A stretch of DNA of 64,000 nucleotides, taken from assembly GCF_032926325.1 (NCBI RefSeq), contig NZ_CP136709.1, positions 3,008,501 to 3,072,500 of the forward strand. Reading direction: 5' to 3'. Of this stretch, positions 44,532 through 53,869 are shown one piece after another. Origin of the DNA: Aestuariibaculum lutulentum (GTDB taxonomy: Bacteria; Bacteroidota; Bacteroidia; Flavobacteriales; Flavobacteriaceae). The stretch's first letter is position 1. Each line of letters starts with the position of its first letter. Below the pieces are notes generated by a model, which worked only from the letters and a program-made list of their open reading frames with translations, did no database searches and was not told the DNA's origin. Made by a program: the position numbers and the translations under genes.

Positions 44532-45581
44532 ATGAATCTACTTAAGGACTTAAATTTTAACACGGAGAATAAAACACCACTTTATTTACAAATAGCGAAT
44601 TGTATTACTGATAATATAGCTAGAGGAAACATTAAAAATGATACAAAACTTCCTTCAATTAATGTTTTTAGTAAGCAGTATAATGTGTCAAGAGATACTG
44701 TAGAAAAGGCTTATAAGGTTTTAAAGTCAAAAAGTATTATTGTTGGTAAAAAGGGCCTAGGTTCTTTTATAAATACAAATGAACTTGTTTCTAAGGCTAG
44801 TGTTTTATTCTTGATTAATAAGTTGAGTCCTTATAAATTAAAAGTTTACGACGCTTTTATCAATAGAATAGGAGATGATTATCATACAGATTTTGAAGTT
44901 TATCATTGCAATGAATCTTTATTTTTAAGTTTAATAGATAAAAATTTAAACAAATACGACTATTATGTGATTATGCCTCATTTTAAAATACTTAGTCCTG
45001 AGGAGGCAAGTATTAAAAGTGAGTCCACCAAATTGATAAACAGTATTCCATCTAATAAAATTATATTACTGGATAACAATGACATGAATATTGATGGAGA
45101 TATTATTGAGATTTATCAAGATTTTGAAAATGACATATATAGGTCACTAAAGGAAGGGTCTAATAAAATTAAAAAGTATAACAAAATCAATTTAATAATA
45201 TCAAAGGGTGAAACTTATCCTTACCTAAACAAGATATGTAACGGTTTTATAAAATTTTGTAATGAGTTTTCATTTGATTTTAAAATTATAAACAAAGTGG
45301 ATGAAAGTGAGATTATAGAACCTGGTAATTTGTTTATCACTATTACTGATGATCATTTAGTTAGTTTATTGGATTGTATTTCTGCAAATAAAGAATTAAA
45401 TTTAGGAGAGAATGTAGGGGTTATATCGTACAATGAAACACCATTCAAGCGATTATTAAATATCGCGGTGATATCTACAAATTTTGTAAAAATGGGGGAG
45501 TCGGCGGCAAATATGATTCTTAATAATAAAAAAGGTAGAAGAAAAAACCCTTTTGTTTTTATTGATCGTAGTTCTGTTTGA
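44532..45581 (+). CDS. GntR-family regulator with LacI-type sensor domain
   Basis: A 349-residue transcription factor: N-terminal GntR winged helix (about 10-85, PLYLQIANCITDNIARGN and YNVSRDTVEKAYKVLKSK) and a C-terminal periplasmic-binding-protein-like sensor (about 95-345) as in LacI/GalR proteins. It follows uxuA after 24 bp, so it is probably part of the operon and senses an intracellular sugar intermediate, plausibly a uronate. The family normally binds inverted repeats, so it is not my first candidate for the direct-repeat sites in this locus. Confidence 0.85.
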   Translation: MNLLKDLNFNTENKTPLYLQIANCITDNIARGNIKNDTKLPSINVFSKQYNVSRDTVEKAYKVLKSKSIIVGKKGLGSFINTNELVSKASVLFLINKLSPYKLKVYDAFINRIGDDYHTDFEVYHCNESLFLSLIDKNLNKYDYYVIMPHFKILSPEEASIKSESTKLINSIPSNKIILLDNNDMNIDGDIIEIYQDFENDIYRSLKEGSNKIKKYNKINLIISKGETYPYLNKICNGFIKFCNEFSFDFKIINKVDESEIIEPGNLFITITDDHLVSLLDCISANKELNLGENVGVISYNETPFKRLLNIAVISTNFVKMGESAANMILNNKKGRRKNPFVFIDRSSV

Positions 45582-45620
45582 TTATGTTTAGGGGTGTTTT
45601 AAGTGTTTGTTATTCAGTGT

Positions 45621-45718
45621 CCTAGAATACATGAACATTATTGCTAAAAAACATGTACGCTTTTTAGAATTGAGCCATTTTAGAAAAACTAGATATTGTC
45701 AAGATTTAATTAAATTTA
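45621..45718 (+). promoter_or_regulatory. Composite activator site and -7 box before the calycin-like gene (site B)
   Basis: Direct repeats CCTAGAATACATGAAC (from 45621) and GCTAAAAAACATGTAC (from 45643) are spaced 22 bp. The -7 box TAAATTTA at 45711-45718 (7 of 8) begins 56 bp after the proximal GTAC (45655), as at the other three sites. No TTG sits at the -33 spacing, consistent with activator dependence. Confidence 0.7.
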
Positions 45719-45789
45719 ATTTGACTCCGAAACTGAATCTGTTTTTTTGAGAGTTAAATAAAAATTTTCACCAACTTAACTATTTAATT

Positions 45790-46215
45790 ATGAAAAAATT
45801 ACCAATTATTATCTCAAGTATTTTTACACTGTTAACATTCAATACTTTTGCTTCAAATATAAGTCAATATCCAGTTGATGTAAATTTAGTTCTTATTGAA
45901 AATGATATAAATTCTAATGACTATTTTATTGGTAAATGGAAGGTGCAGGTTGATGGAACTCCAAATGGAGATGTTATTATGAATTTAGAAATTAAAAAAA
46001 TAGATGACAAATACGTGGGGAGCGTTCAAACTGATGGCTCTGGACCGAATCCTGTTAAAGCAGATAAAATAGAAATTAAAGACAATGAGCTTAAAGTTTA
46101 TTGGTTAGCAGGTGGCTATAATGTATATCTTCAGTTAGAAAAAGTTAAAGATAATGTTATTACTGGTTCTCTAATGGATATGTTCGATGCTAAGGGCGAA
46201 CGTGTTGTAGAGTAA
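45790..46215 (+). CDS. Small secreted beta-rich protein sharing a module with the GH39 protein
   Basis: A 141-residue exported protein (signal peptide ending TFAS). The mature part (about 42-141) is a single predicted beta-barrel-like domain: FIGKWKVQVDG at the start, KYVGSVQTDGSG, then LKVYWLAGGYNVYLQLEKV and a closing FDAKGERVVE. The same layout (DY-G-W, LVGAF, LTVYFTTAG, LTKVEGD, FNLKAERL) occurs at the N-terminus of the GH39 enzyme at 57546. I do not recognise a named family; a calycin-like fold is a guess. It precedes the beta-glucuronidase gene by 98 bp. Confidence 0.6.
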   Translation: MKKLPIIISSIFTLLTFNTFASNISQYPVDVNLVLIENDINSNDYFIGKWKVQVDGTPNGDVIMNLEIKKIDDKYVGSVQTDGSGPNPVKADKIEIKDNELKVYWLAGGYNVYLQLEKVKDNVITGSLMDMFDAKGERVVE

Positions 46216-46313
46216 ATTATATTTCACAGTTTTTACTATTACAAAATTTGTACTTAAGAATGTATAAATCTTAGGTAGGGATTTTTATGTCTAATATTTT
46301 TTAATCTACCCTT

Positions 46314-48170
46314 ATGAAACATTCTATTCTATTACTGTTTTTAGCATTTTCTTCTTTGCTAAATTCTCAAAACGATAATCTTAGTGACCCAAAAGATATA
46401 GCCTTATCTCCAATACAAAATACAAAGCGTAACGTTTTGGATCTTTCAGGAATCTGGAAGTTTAAAAAGGATTCTTTAAATATTGGAGTTAAAGAACAAT
46501 GGTATAATGGCTTAACTAAAACCAGATCTATTGCTGTACCTGGCAGTTGGAATGAGCAGTTTGATGATATGCGGGATTACTTAGATTGGGTTTGGTATGA
46601 AACCGAAACTTATGTTCCTTCAAACTGGAAAGATCAAAAAGTGTTTTTAAGAGTTAATGATGCAACTTACACGGCTAATATTTGGATAAACGGAATTTCT
46701 GTGGGATACCATGAAGGTTGCCATGTGCCTTTTGCATTCGATATCTCCGGTTATATAAATTGGGATAAAAAAAATAAAATAATAATACAGGTTGAAAATC
46801 AATTGTCACCTGAAAGAGTTCCAACAGGTAATGTGAAAGGAGGATCGTTTGAGACCTTACCTGCATCAAACTATGACTTTTTCCCTTACTCAGGACTTAA
46901 TAGGTCTGTCGAGTTGTTCTCCGTTCCTAAATCATTTATCAGAGATATTACTGTTAAAACAGATTATAACGAATATGTGGGAGTGATAGATATAAATGTT
47001 GAGAAAATTGGAAGTTATAAAACAGGGAATGTTTATGTCTATGGGGGAGAAAAGGTTATAGAAAGTTCTATAAAATTTATAGAAAATCAAGGAGTTGTAA
47101 AGGTAGAAGTACCCAATGTGAGATTATGGGGGCCAAAAGATCCATTTCTCTACACGGTAAAAGTAACACTAGGCGACAAAAGAAATCCAGTAGATATATA
47201 TGAGCTTAAAGCAGGAGTTAGAAAGGTAAGTGTAAACGAAAAAAGTATTTTATTAAATGATGAGCCCGTTTTTTTAAAAGGTTTTGGAAGACATGAAGAT
47301 TTTCCAGTCTTAGGAAGATCAAGCTCAAACTCTTTGATAGTTAAGGATTTTGAATTGATGAAATGGACAGGAGCTAATTCTTTTAGAACAACGCATTACC
47401 CTTATGATGAAGAAAACTATAATATGGCAGATAGAGAGGGGTTTTTAGTTATAGGAGAAACACCGGGAGTTGGACTTTATTTTTTAGGTGACCCTGAATC
47501 GATGGAAAAAAGACAACGCGCGATGAAGAGGTATATCACCGAGATGATTTACCGAGACAAAAACCATCCTTCTATAATTATGTGGTGTGTTGCAAATGAA
47601 CCAAATGATAAAGCTCAATTAGGCCAAATGGGTTATACAGAAGATAATGATAAAAAAATGGCATATGAAGAGTTTGAAAAATTATTTAAACAAGTTAGAT
47701 CATTGGATGCTACTAGACTTGTCATGTATGTTGGAGTGATGTTTGGCCCTGTAGATTGGTTTAATCTTACCGATGTTATAGCTATTAATAGGTATTGGGG
47801 GTGGTACAGTTCGCCAGGAGATATTAAGACAGGTGCGAATGCTATAAGTAAGGAACTGGATAGATTACATAGAAAATTTAAAAAGCCATGTATGATTACT
47901 GAGTTTGGAGCTGATGCTCAGGCCGGATTGCATGCGGTAAATCCAGAAATGTTCACCGAAGAATATCAAAAGGAGTTTATTAAGGCGTATTTAGACGTGG
48001 CAGATGAAAAGGATTTTGTAACCGGAATGCATGTTTGGAACTTAGCTGATTTTAAAACAAGCCAAGGTTTAATCCGGTTTGGGGGGTATAATCTTAAAGG
48101 TGTATTTACAAGAGATAGAAGACCTAAATTAGCTGCTTGGTTTCTTAGAAATAGATGGAAGGAATTGTAG
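46314..48170 (+). CDS. uidA: GH2 beta-glucuronidase, UidA-like
   Basis: A 618-residue secreted GH2 enzyme that aligns along its length with E. coli UidA. Matching blocks include DFFPYSGLNRSVELF, KGFGRHEDFPVLGR, RTTHYPYDEE, acid/base E429 in CVANEPN, nucleophile E530 in ITEFGAD, and VWNLADFKTSQGLIRFGG. The glucuronate-specific N-x-K motif is present (N593, K595 in YNLKGVFTRDRR); this motif contacts the sugar carboxylate in bacterial beta-glucuronidases. It would release terminal D-glucuronate in the periplasm. It is followed by a strong terminator and is likely co-transcribed with the small protein gene upstream. Confidence 0.93.
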   Translation: MKHSILLLFLAFSSLLNSQNDNLSDPKDIALSPIQNTKRNVLDLSGIWKFKKDSLNIGVKEQWYNGLTKTRSIAVPGSWNEQFDDMRDYLDWVWYETETYVPSNWKDQKVFLRVNDATYTANIWINGISVGYHEGCHVPFAFDISGYINWDKKNKIIIQVENQLSPERVPTGNVKGGSFETLPASNYDFFPYSGLNRSVELFSVPKSFIRDITVKTDYNEYVGVIDINVEKIGSYKTGNVYVYGGEKVIESSIKFIENQGVVKVEVPNVRLWGPKDPFLYTVKVTLGDKRNPVDIYELKAGVRKVSVNEKSILLNDEPVFLKGFGRHEDFPVLGRSSSNSLIVKDFELMKWTGANSFRTTHYPYDEENYNMADREGFLVIGETPGVGLYFLGDPESMEKRQRAMKRYITEMIYRDKNHPSIIMWCVANEPNDKAQLGQMGYTEDNDKKMAYEEFEKLFKQVRSLDATRLVMYVGVMFGPVDWFNLTDVIAINRYWGWYSSPGDIKTGANAISKELDRLHRKFKKPCMITEFGADAQAGLHAVNPEMFTEEYQKEFIKAYLDVADEKDFVTGMHVWNLADFKTSQGLIRFGGYNLKGVFTRDRRPKLAAWFLRNRWKEL

Positions 48171-48211
48171 TCTATTAAAAAAAATAGAATGTTTGTTGAG
48201 TTTATTTAAGT

Positions 48212-48251
48212 GGTCAATTTTTATTTTTTTAAATGAAAATTGACCCTTTTT
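48212..48251 (+). terminator. Intrinsic terminator after the beta-glucuronidase gene
   Basis: Perfect 10-bp arms GGTCAATTTT (48212-48221) and AAAATTGACC (48236-48245) are followed by CTTTTTG. The 429-bp gap to the next gene otherwise holds regulatory site C and no convincing gene. Confidence 0.8.
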
Positions 48252-48448
48252 GTTTCAATTTTATATAAATTATCTTTCAAAGAGTTTTTAAATGATAAGG
48301 AATAAAAGAGAAGACAGTATATCGAAAATAATAGGCATTTGGAAATCCAGATTAAAAGAATGGTTTATGGTTTTTACTAGTATCAAATTTAAAAATACGT
48401 AGCTGAAGAGGTTTTTCTAATCAGCTGTAATTGGTTGATTGACAAGGC

Positions 48449-48547
48449 CCTACATTAGATGAACAATTGTTGTTATAAAATAGGAACGTATTTGTAGTGT
48501 ATGCTAAATTATCCGAATAGTTTGAAAGAAGTTGTTTTATACATTTA
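48449..48547 (+). promoter_or_regulatory. Composite activator site and -7 box before the SusD-less TonB receptor (site C)
   Basis: Direct repeats CCTACATTAGATGAAC (from 48449) and GTTATAAAATAGGAAC (from 48472) are spaced 23 bp, one more than at the other sites. The -7 box TACATTTA at 48540-48547 (7 of 8) begins 56 bp after the proximal GAAC (48484). The predicted leader is about 50 nt. Confidence 0.65.
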
Positions 48548-48599
48548 GCAATACCAATTTGATTAACAAAAACCAATTAATAACTAAAGAATAAGAATT

Positions 48600-51539
48600 A
48601 TGAACTATTTAAGTGAATGTTTTAAAAACACTTTTAAAAGGTACTTGTGTACATCCATTGTTTTGTTTTCCGTTTCGATGAGTTCTGAAGCGATTGAAAA
48701 TAATATTAATGTAAAGGATTTAAATAAATCTGAGAATTTAAAATTAATACAGAAAAGTATAAAAGGAAAGGTTGTAGATGAATCTGGTATGCCACTGCCA
48801 GGTGCGAGTGTATTAGTTAAAGGAACAACCACAGGAACAATGACTGATTTTGATGGTGAGTTTTTCTTAGATGTTCCAGAAGGTAAAGTAACTTTAGTGG
48901 TATCCTATATTGGATATCAGAAGCAAGAGGTTTCTGTTACAGGAACAGGAAAGCTAAATATTGTTTTAAAAGAAAGTAATGAAACTCTTGATGAAGTTAT
49001 AATAACCGGAGTTTTTGATAAAAGAACAGCTATGGAGTCTTCTGTAGCAATTTCGGTACTTAAGGAAGGATTAATTGAACGTCAGGTGCCTGTTAGTGCA
49101 ACAGATTTATTAAAAAACGTACCAGGTGTTTATGTAAACTCTTCGGCAGGTGAAATTAAAAATACTATTGTATCTAGAGGATTGGGAGGCTATTTTTATG
49201 TTTCTGTCCAGGAAGATGGTTTGCCTGTAACAAGTGCAAAGTATAATAACTATGGACCTGATTACTTTTTAAGATCAGATATTACCTTATCAAAACTTGA
49301 AGCAGTAAGAGGTGGAACAGCATCTATTTTAGGAAATAATGCTCCAGGTGGTATATATAATTATGTTTCTAAAGTTGGAGGTCATGAATTCGGAGCAGAA
49401 GTTCAGGCAAAATTTGGTCTGGAAGGAGATGGAAAAAATCCATACTATAGAACTGATATAAATGTAGGAGGGCCTTTGGTAAAAGGAGGATCCATAACTT
49501 ATAACATAGGAGGATTTTGGAGAGAAGCAGATGGTGCAAGATACCCGGGTTATGAAATGAATAAAGGTGGTCAATTAAAGGCTAATTTATATATGCCATT
49601 TAATAATGGAGGTTTAAAAGTTTATGCGAAGTATTTAAATGATAGAAACTCCTCTTTTGAGTTTTTACCAACAGTTGATTTTGATAATCCTAGAATGGCA
49701 CCTGGGGTTACTCAAACGAGTTCTGTTTTAATACCTTCTGTTATATCAAGATATGAACAAAATCAGTCAGGTGTTTATAGTACTTTTGATTCTGAAGATT
49801 TGATTCATTCTACCGACTTTTCAGTTGGAGCTAACCTAGATTATGAGTTAGATAATGGTTGGAATTTTAAAAATAATTTCAGGTATTCAGATAAGGGAAG
49901 TAACTGGAATCAAACCTCTATACCAACTCCTATAGCAACTACTGGTCAGGTAATTCCAGGAAGTGGAGCTGCTGTACTATATGGTTCTTTAGGTTTGTTT
50001 GATAATCAAGGACTAAATGTGACGCCATTTGGTAATGTAATTTTCAGAGATCAGGCTTCAGGACAAGAATTAATGCAGGTTAGATTTAGTGCCAGTGCAA
50101 CAGGGCTTTCTTTTGACCATGTAAGTGGAGAGCTTGCAGGAGAATATGCTCCTAATTCATTATTGTTTAATCCGTTAACCGTTTTTGATAACAATGTTTC
50201 TGAAGTAATCGATCAATTGATGATTACTAAGGAATTTGAGAATATGAGTTTCACTGCTGGAGCTTACTTTTCTACATCAAATGTAGACAGACTTTCATCT
50301 AGTGGAGGAATAGCATTTCCTCAATTAACATCTCCTATACCAAGTTTAACGACTATAAGCTACCTAGATCCATATGGTAATGAATTTCAACTTACAAATC
50401 CTGATGGTGTCGTTGGGGGAAGTGGTTTTATTGCTCCTACATCGTTTTTTAATCTAAAGCAAACTCAGCTTGCTGGATTTTTTGGACAAAATTGGAAAAT
50501 AACGCCAGACTTAAATTTTGACTGGGGTGTAAGATATGAGAAAGATTGGGTAGACGGTGAGAATATTGTTACTCCTCAATATCCAAGACCAAAGTCTGAT
50601 ACAGGAGGAACAGATGGCAATCCATTAACATTATATGATAACTATTTAGTAGGGGATGCTTCTACATTTGCCTACGATGAATCTATCACGGCATTTTCAT
50701 ATTCACTTGGTCTTAACTATAAGTTTTCTGATGAGTTTGCTATTTTCGGACGTTTTTCACAAGGTGAATTACCAGCAGATTTATCTCAGTTTTTAAGTAT
50801 TGATTCTGATGGTTCTCAAGGTTTATTGGCCCCAAAACCTCAAAGGGTTCAACAAATAGAGGGAGGTATAAAAATGAATCGAGAAAAGTATAGTTTATTT
50901 TTAACGCCATTCTATACCTTGTTGGATAACATTTATGTACAATCTATTGGTAGAGATGATGCTGGAGATATTTATTATACACCAGTTCTTTATAATAAAA
51001 ATGAGGCTTATGGTATTGAGCTTGAAGGAAACGTTGCGTTACATAAAAATATCAATCTTCGTAGTGTGTTTACCTATCAACATCGTGCTCCTATAATTGC
51101 TCAAACTTACGATACAGGAGCTCCAGGAGAAGCCGATGATGTTATAATTGATTTAACCGAAGGCAATGATGGAGCTTCAACATTGAATTTTAGAATTTCT
51201 CCATCATATAATATAGGAAAATTCTATTCAACGGTTGATTGGTCTTTTGTTGGAGACAGACCGGCTAATACTATTAAAGCTTTTGAATTACCAGCATATC
51301 ATCAATTTGATTTATCAATGGGCTATGAATTTTCTAAAATGTTCAGACTACAATTCAATATGAATAATATTTTTAATTCAATTGGTGTAAATGCTTTTAT
51401 GCCTCCAGGAACAGATCCAACATCACTTAATCCAGAGGCTTTTACTAGGGAACAGTTATTGGCAAATCCAAATGCGGTTTATTACACGCAGAGTATACCT
51501 CCAAGAGCTTACTTTTTAACTGCTAGTTTTAAATTTTAA
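48600..51539 (+). CDS. TonB-dependent receptor without SusD partner
   Basis: A 979-residue outer-membrane receptor: signal peptide (ending SSEA), carboxypeptidase-D-like domain (about 57-130, KGKVVDESGMPLPGAS), TonB box region (DEVIITGVF), plug (about 145-265, with IVSRGLGGYF) and barrel ending YFLTASFKF. The plug and barrel resemble siderophore/small-ligand receptors (FecA-type) rather than SusC, there is no STN domain, and no susD follows. It may import a smaller or more hydrophobic product of the same substrate. Regulated from site C and followed by a terminator. Confidence 0.88.
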   Translation: MNYLSECFKNTFKRYLCTSIVLFSVSMSSEAIENNINVKDLNKSENLKLIQKSIKGKVVDESGMPLPGASVLVKGTTTGTMTDFDGEFFLDVPEGKVTLVVSYIGYQKQEVSVTGTGKLNIVLKESNETLDEVIITGVFDKRTAMESSVAISVLKEGLIERQVPVSATDLLKNVPGVYVNSSAGEIKNTIVSRGLGGYFYVSVQEDGLPVTSAKYNNYGPDYFLRSDITLSKLEAVRGGTASILGNNAPGGIYNYVSKVGGHEFGAEVQAKFGLEGDGKNPYYRTDINVGGPLVKGGSITYNIGGFWREADGARYPGYEMNKGGQLKANLYMPFNNGGLKVYAKYLNDRNSSFEFLPTVDFDNPRMAPGVTQTSSVLIPSVISRYEQNQSGVYSTFDSEDLIHSTDFSVGANLDYELDNGWNFKNNFRYSDKGSNWNQTSIPTPIATTGQVIPGSGAAVLYGSLGLFDNQGLNVTPFGNVIFRDQASGQELMQVRFSASATGLSFDHVSGELAGEYAPNSLLFNPLTVFDNNVSEVIDQLMITKEFENMSFTAGAYFSTSNVDRLSSSGGIAFPQLTSPIPSLTTISYLDPYGNEFQLTNPDGVVGGSGFIAPTSFFNLKQTQLAGFFGQNWKITPDLNFDWGVRYEKDWVDGENIVTPQYPRPKSDTGGTDGNPLTLYDNYLVGDASTFAYDESITAFSYSLGLNYKFSDEFAIFGRFSQGELPADLSQFLSIDSDGSQGLLAPKPQRVQQIEGGIKMNREKYSLFLTPFYTLLDNIYVQSIGRDDAGDIYYTPVLYNKNEAYGIELEGNVALHKNINLRSVFTYQHRAPIIAQTYDTGAPGEADDVIIDLTEGNDGASTLNFRISPSYNIGKFYSTVDWSFVGDRPANTIKAFELPAYHQFDLSMGYEFSKMFRLQFNMNNIFNSIGVNAFMPPGTDPTSLNPEAFTREQLLANPNAVYYTQSIPPRAYFLTASFKF

Positions 51540-51560
51540 TAAATATTAAATAAAAATATG

Positions 51561-51595
51561 AAACCGTCAGGATATAAATTCTTGACGGTTTTTTT
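51561..51595 (+). terminator. Intrinsic terminator after the TonB-dependent receptor
   Basis: Perfect 9-bp arms AAACCGTCA (51561-51569) and TGACGGTTT (51583-51591) are followed by T residues to 51595. Confidence 0.85.
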
Positions 51596-51721
51596 ATTCA
51601 TTAGTTTTTGATAATACCTTAATTTCTCTGTTTCTTAGGAGGTATTAGTAACAACTATATTTTTATTATTGATTGATATTTTGTTTATTTGGTTAGAAAT
51701 CTTATCGACCAAAAGACATTC

Positions 51722-52846
51722 ATGGATATTGCTTTTATTTATATTGGATTAGCACAATCTTTATTTTCTGCATTTATTATTTATTTTAAAAAACCTAGAA
51801 ATATAGCTAATCGGATATTGGGTTTTTGGCTTTTAGCAATTGGAGGAATGTTTGCTCTTAATGTTGTGAAGTTACATTACGAAGCAACTCAGGATTTTTG
51901 GCCAATATCATTAACATTGTCTACATCTTTTCCTATTTTTTTATATATCTATACAAAATATGTCGTTTCAGATTATTCGACGTTTCAACGTATTGATTAT
52001 TTGCATTTTGTGCCTCTATTAGTTGGTTGCGTTGTTCTAATATATTTTGTTCCATCACTTACTCAAGGGATAGAAGAATTTAAGGAGGAGTTAAACAATA
52101 TCAATTCACCTAATGAGGTAGGGTATGTTTTCAAATTATATATTTGGGTGTATTGTCTTTTAGCTTTAATTTTTATCATTAATTATAGAAGAAAGATTAA
52201 GAATTATTTCTCTTTCCAATCCTACAAGAATAGTTTGAACTGGTTGATATTTATAATTGTTTCATTTTTGGTGATATACAATTATATTATTTACATCAGT
52301 ACAAAATATTATCTAGGAGCAGCAATGCCTCATATAGAAGCCTTTAGAAGTGGAGCATTACTTTTGTTTGTTTATATTATTAGCTTTTGGGGCTTTAAAC
52401 AAAATCAGTTAGCAACAAATATTCGTTCTCCTAAATTGAACTTTTTGAAAAAGGGCGATGAATCTGAGTCAAAAAGATATACGAAGTCTGGATTATCACC
52501 TAAGAAGGCAGAGCAATATGCTCTAAGACTTATTGATTATATGGATCATTCTGAGGCCTGGAAGAATAACGAATTGAATGTTGCGGCATTGTCAGAAGCG
52601 ACAGACATACCAAAGCATCATATCACCCAGGTATTAAACGAAAATATTCAGAAAAATTTCTACACATTCGTAAACGAGTATAGAGTTAAGCTTGCAATGG
52701 AAATGATTGTATCACCAAAATATGACTCCTTATCTTTTGTTGGTATTGCATTTGAGAGTGGTTTTAATTCTAAAACGGCGTTTAATATATTTTTCAAGAA
52801 GTATACAGGAATGACACCAACAGAATATAAGAAAAAGCACTCTTAA
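51722..52846 (+). CDS. Membrane-anchored AraC-family transcriptional regulator
   Basis: I use the ATG at 51722 (374 aa); the frame extends to a TTG at 51689. The N-terminal half (about 1-230) has seven hydrophobic helices. The C-terminal AraC domain (about 265-370) has two HTH units, LNVAALSEATDIPKHHI and FVGIAFESGFNSKTAFNIFF, ending in the family signature FKKYTGMTPTEYKK. This architecture is common in Bacteroidota; it would sense a signal at or in the membrane and activate nearby promoters. AraC proteins typically bind direct repeats about two helical turns apart, which is the form of the four shared sites in this locus. Confidence 0.9.
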   Translation: MDIAFIYIGLAQSLFSAFIIYFKKPRNIANRILGFWLLAIGGMFALNVVKLHYEATQDFWPISLTLSTSFPIFLYIYTKYVVSDYSTFQRIDYLHFVPLLVGCVVLIYFVPSLTQGIEEFKEELNNINSPNEVGYVFKLYIWVYCLLALIFIINYRRKIKNYFSFQSYKNSLNWLIFIIVSFLVIYNYIIYISTKYYLGAAMPHIEAFRSGALLLFVYIISFWGFKQNQLATNIRSPKLNFLKKGDESESKRYTKSGLSPKKAEQYALRLIDYMDHSEAWKNNELNVAALSEATDIPKHHITQVLNENIQKNFYTFVNEYRVKLAMEMIVSPKYDSLSFVGIAFESGFNSKTAFNIFFKKYTGMTPTEYKKKHS

Positions 52847-52920
52847 ATTACCTGGAAATTTTAAAAGTTTTTTTAAAAAACAGTGTTGTTTTCTTTGTGT
52901 AATACATTGTCTTTCAGTGT

Positions 52921-53018
52921 CCTATAAAATGCGTTCTCTCTAGCCAAGAATATGGAACGTATTTTTGGTATGGGCATAATTAGTAAAACATTTCTCCTAT
53001 AGTCTTTATTTATATTTG
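52921..53018 (+). promoter_or_regulatory. Composite activator site and -7 box before the SDR/GH3/GH39 operon (site D)
   Basis: Direct repeats CCTATAAAATGCGTTC (from 52921) and GCCAAGAATATGGAAC (from 52943) are spaced 22 bp. A perfect -7 box TATATTTG at 53011-53018 begins 56 bp after the proximal GAAC (52955). The 10 bases ending in the first CCTA (CAGTGTCCTA) are identical to those at site B. Confidence 0.72.
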
Positions 53019-53094
53019 GTTTAATCAAAGTAGTTAAACTGGCTTTTGCTTTTTAATTACTGCTATAAATGATTTTAAATAAACTAAATATAAA

Positions 53095-53859
53095 ATGGAA
53101 GGATTAAAAGATAAAGTTATTGTAATTGCAGGTGCAGGAGGAATCTCAGATGGGACTGCTAAACTTTTAGGATCATACGGAGCAAAAATAGTTGTTGGTG
53201 ATATTATCAATGAAAATGCATTAAGATGCGTAAAGGTAGTACAGGAAGCCGGAGGTGATGGTGTAGCAATACAAATGGATATTTCAAAAGAAGACGATGT
53301 TAAGGCTCTTGTAGATTTGGCTATTGATAAGTATGGTCAAATTAATGGTCTTTTTAATGTTGCTGCCAATATAGCTCCGGATGAAGTTGCTAAGGATACA
53401 GATCCGGTGGATATAAACTTAGAGATTTGGCAAAAGAATCTTGATATTAATTTAACCGGATATCTGTTAACTTCAAAATATGCCATACCTCATATTATTG
53501 CTTCAGGAGGTGGTTCAATCGTAAATACTATATCAGATGCTGTTTATGCAGGTATGCACGATAAAGTCGCATATTCGGTTACCAAAGCGGGAATAGGAGC
53601 TTTAACACGTAACATTGCTGCAAGATATGGTAAACAAGGAATTAGATGTAATGCTGTTTCACCAGGATTAGTGTTGACAGAAAGTGGAATTCAGAACTCT
53701 GGACATTTGGTGGATATGGTTTTACAAATGATACCAGCGCCTAGAGTAGGAACACCTAAAGATATGGGAGCTATAGTGTCATTTCTTCTTTCTGACTTAT
53801 CAGAATGGATAACTGGTCAATCTATTTGTGTTGATGGTGGAGCAATAATGAGATCTTAA
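53095..53859 (+). CDS. Short-chain dehydrogenase/reductase
   Basis: A 254-residue classical SDR: nucleotide loop AGAGGISDGTAKLL, the N-terminal acidic VGDI that favours NAD, YSVTK for the catalytic Y-x-x-x-K, and a C-terminal GQSICVDGGAIM. The first glycine loop is G-A-G-G-I rather than the common G-x-x-x-G-I-G. The substrate cannot be deduced; sugar, polyol or hydrophobic alcohol are all possible. It is the first gene behind site D and 10 bp ahead of a second SDR. Confidence 0.85.
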   Translation: MEGLKDKVIVIAGAGGISDGTAKLLGSYGAKIVVGDIINENALRCVKVVQEAGGDGVAIQMDISKEDDVKALVDLAIDKYGQINGLFNVAANIAPDEVAKDTDPVDINLEIWQKNLDINLTGYLLTSKYAIPHIIASGGGSIVNTISDAVYAGMHDKVAYSVTKAGIGALTRNIAARYGKQGIRCNAVSPGLVLTESGIQNSGHLVDMVLQMIPAPRVGTPKDMGAIVSFLLSDLSEWITGQSICVDGGAIMRS

Positions 53860-53869
53860 TTAAGAGAGC

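Noticed and set aside
44532..45581. The GntR/LacI-type regulator as the protein binding the four shared sites
   Set aside because: GntR and LacI proteins bind inverted repeats as dimers; the sites are direct repeats, which fits AraC better.
48292..48402. A 36-codon ORF in the gap after the beta-glucuronidase
   Set aside because: No ribosome-binding context, no recognisable motif, and it lies between a terminator and the site C promoter without its own promoter.
28469..52982. A TA dinucleotide 26 bp after the proximal GAAC in all four shared sites, first taken as the -7 position
   Set aside because: The bases after it do not match TAnnTTTG, while a proper -7 box sits at 56 bp in all four cases; the 26-bp TA is probably chance in AT-rich DNA.
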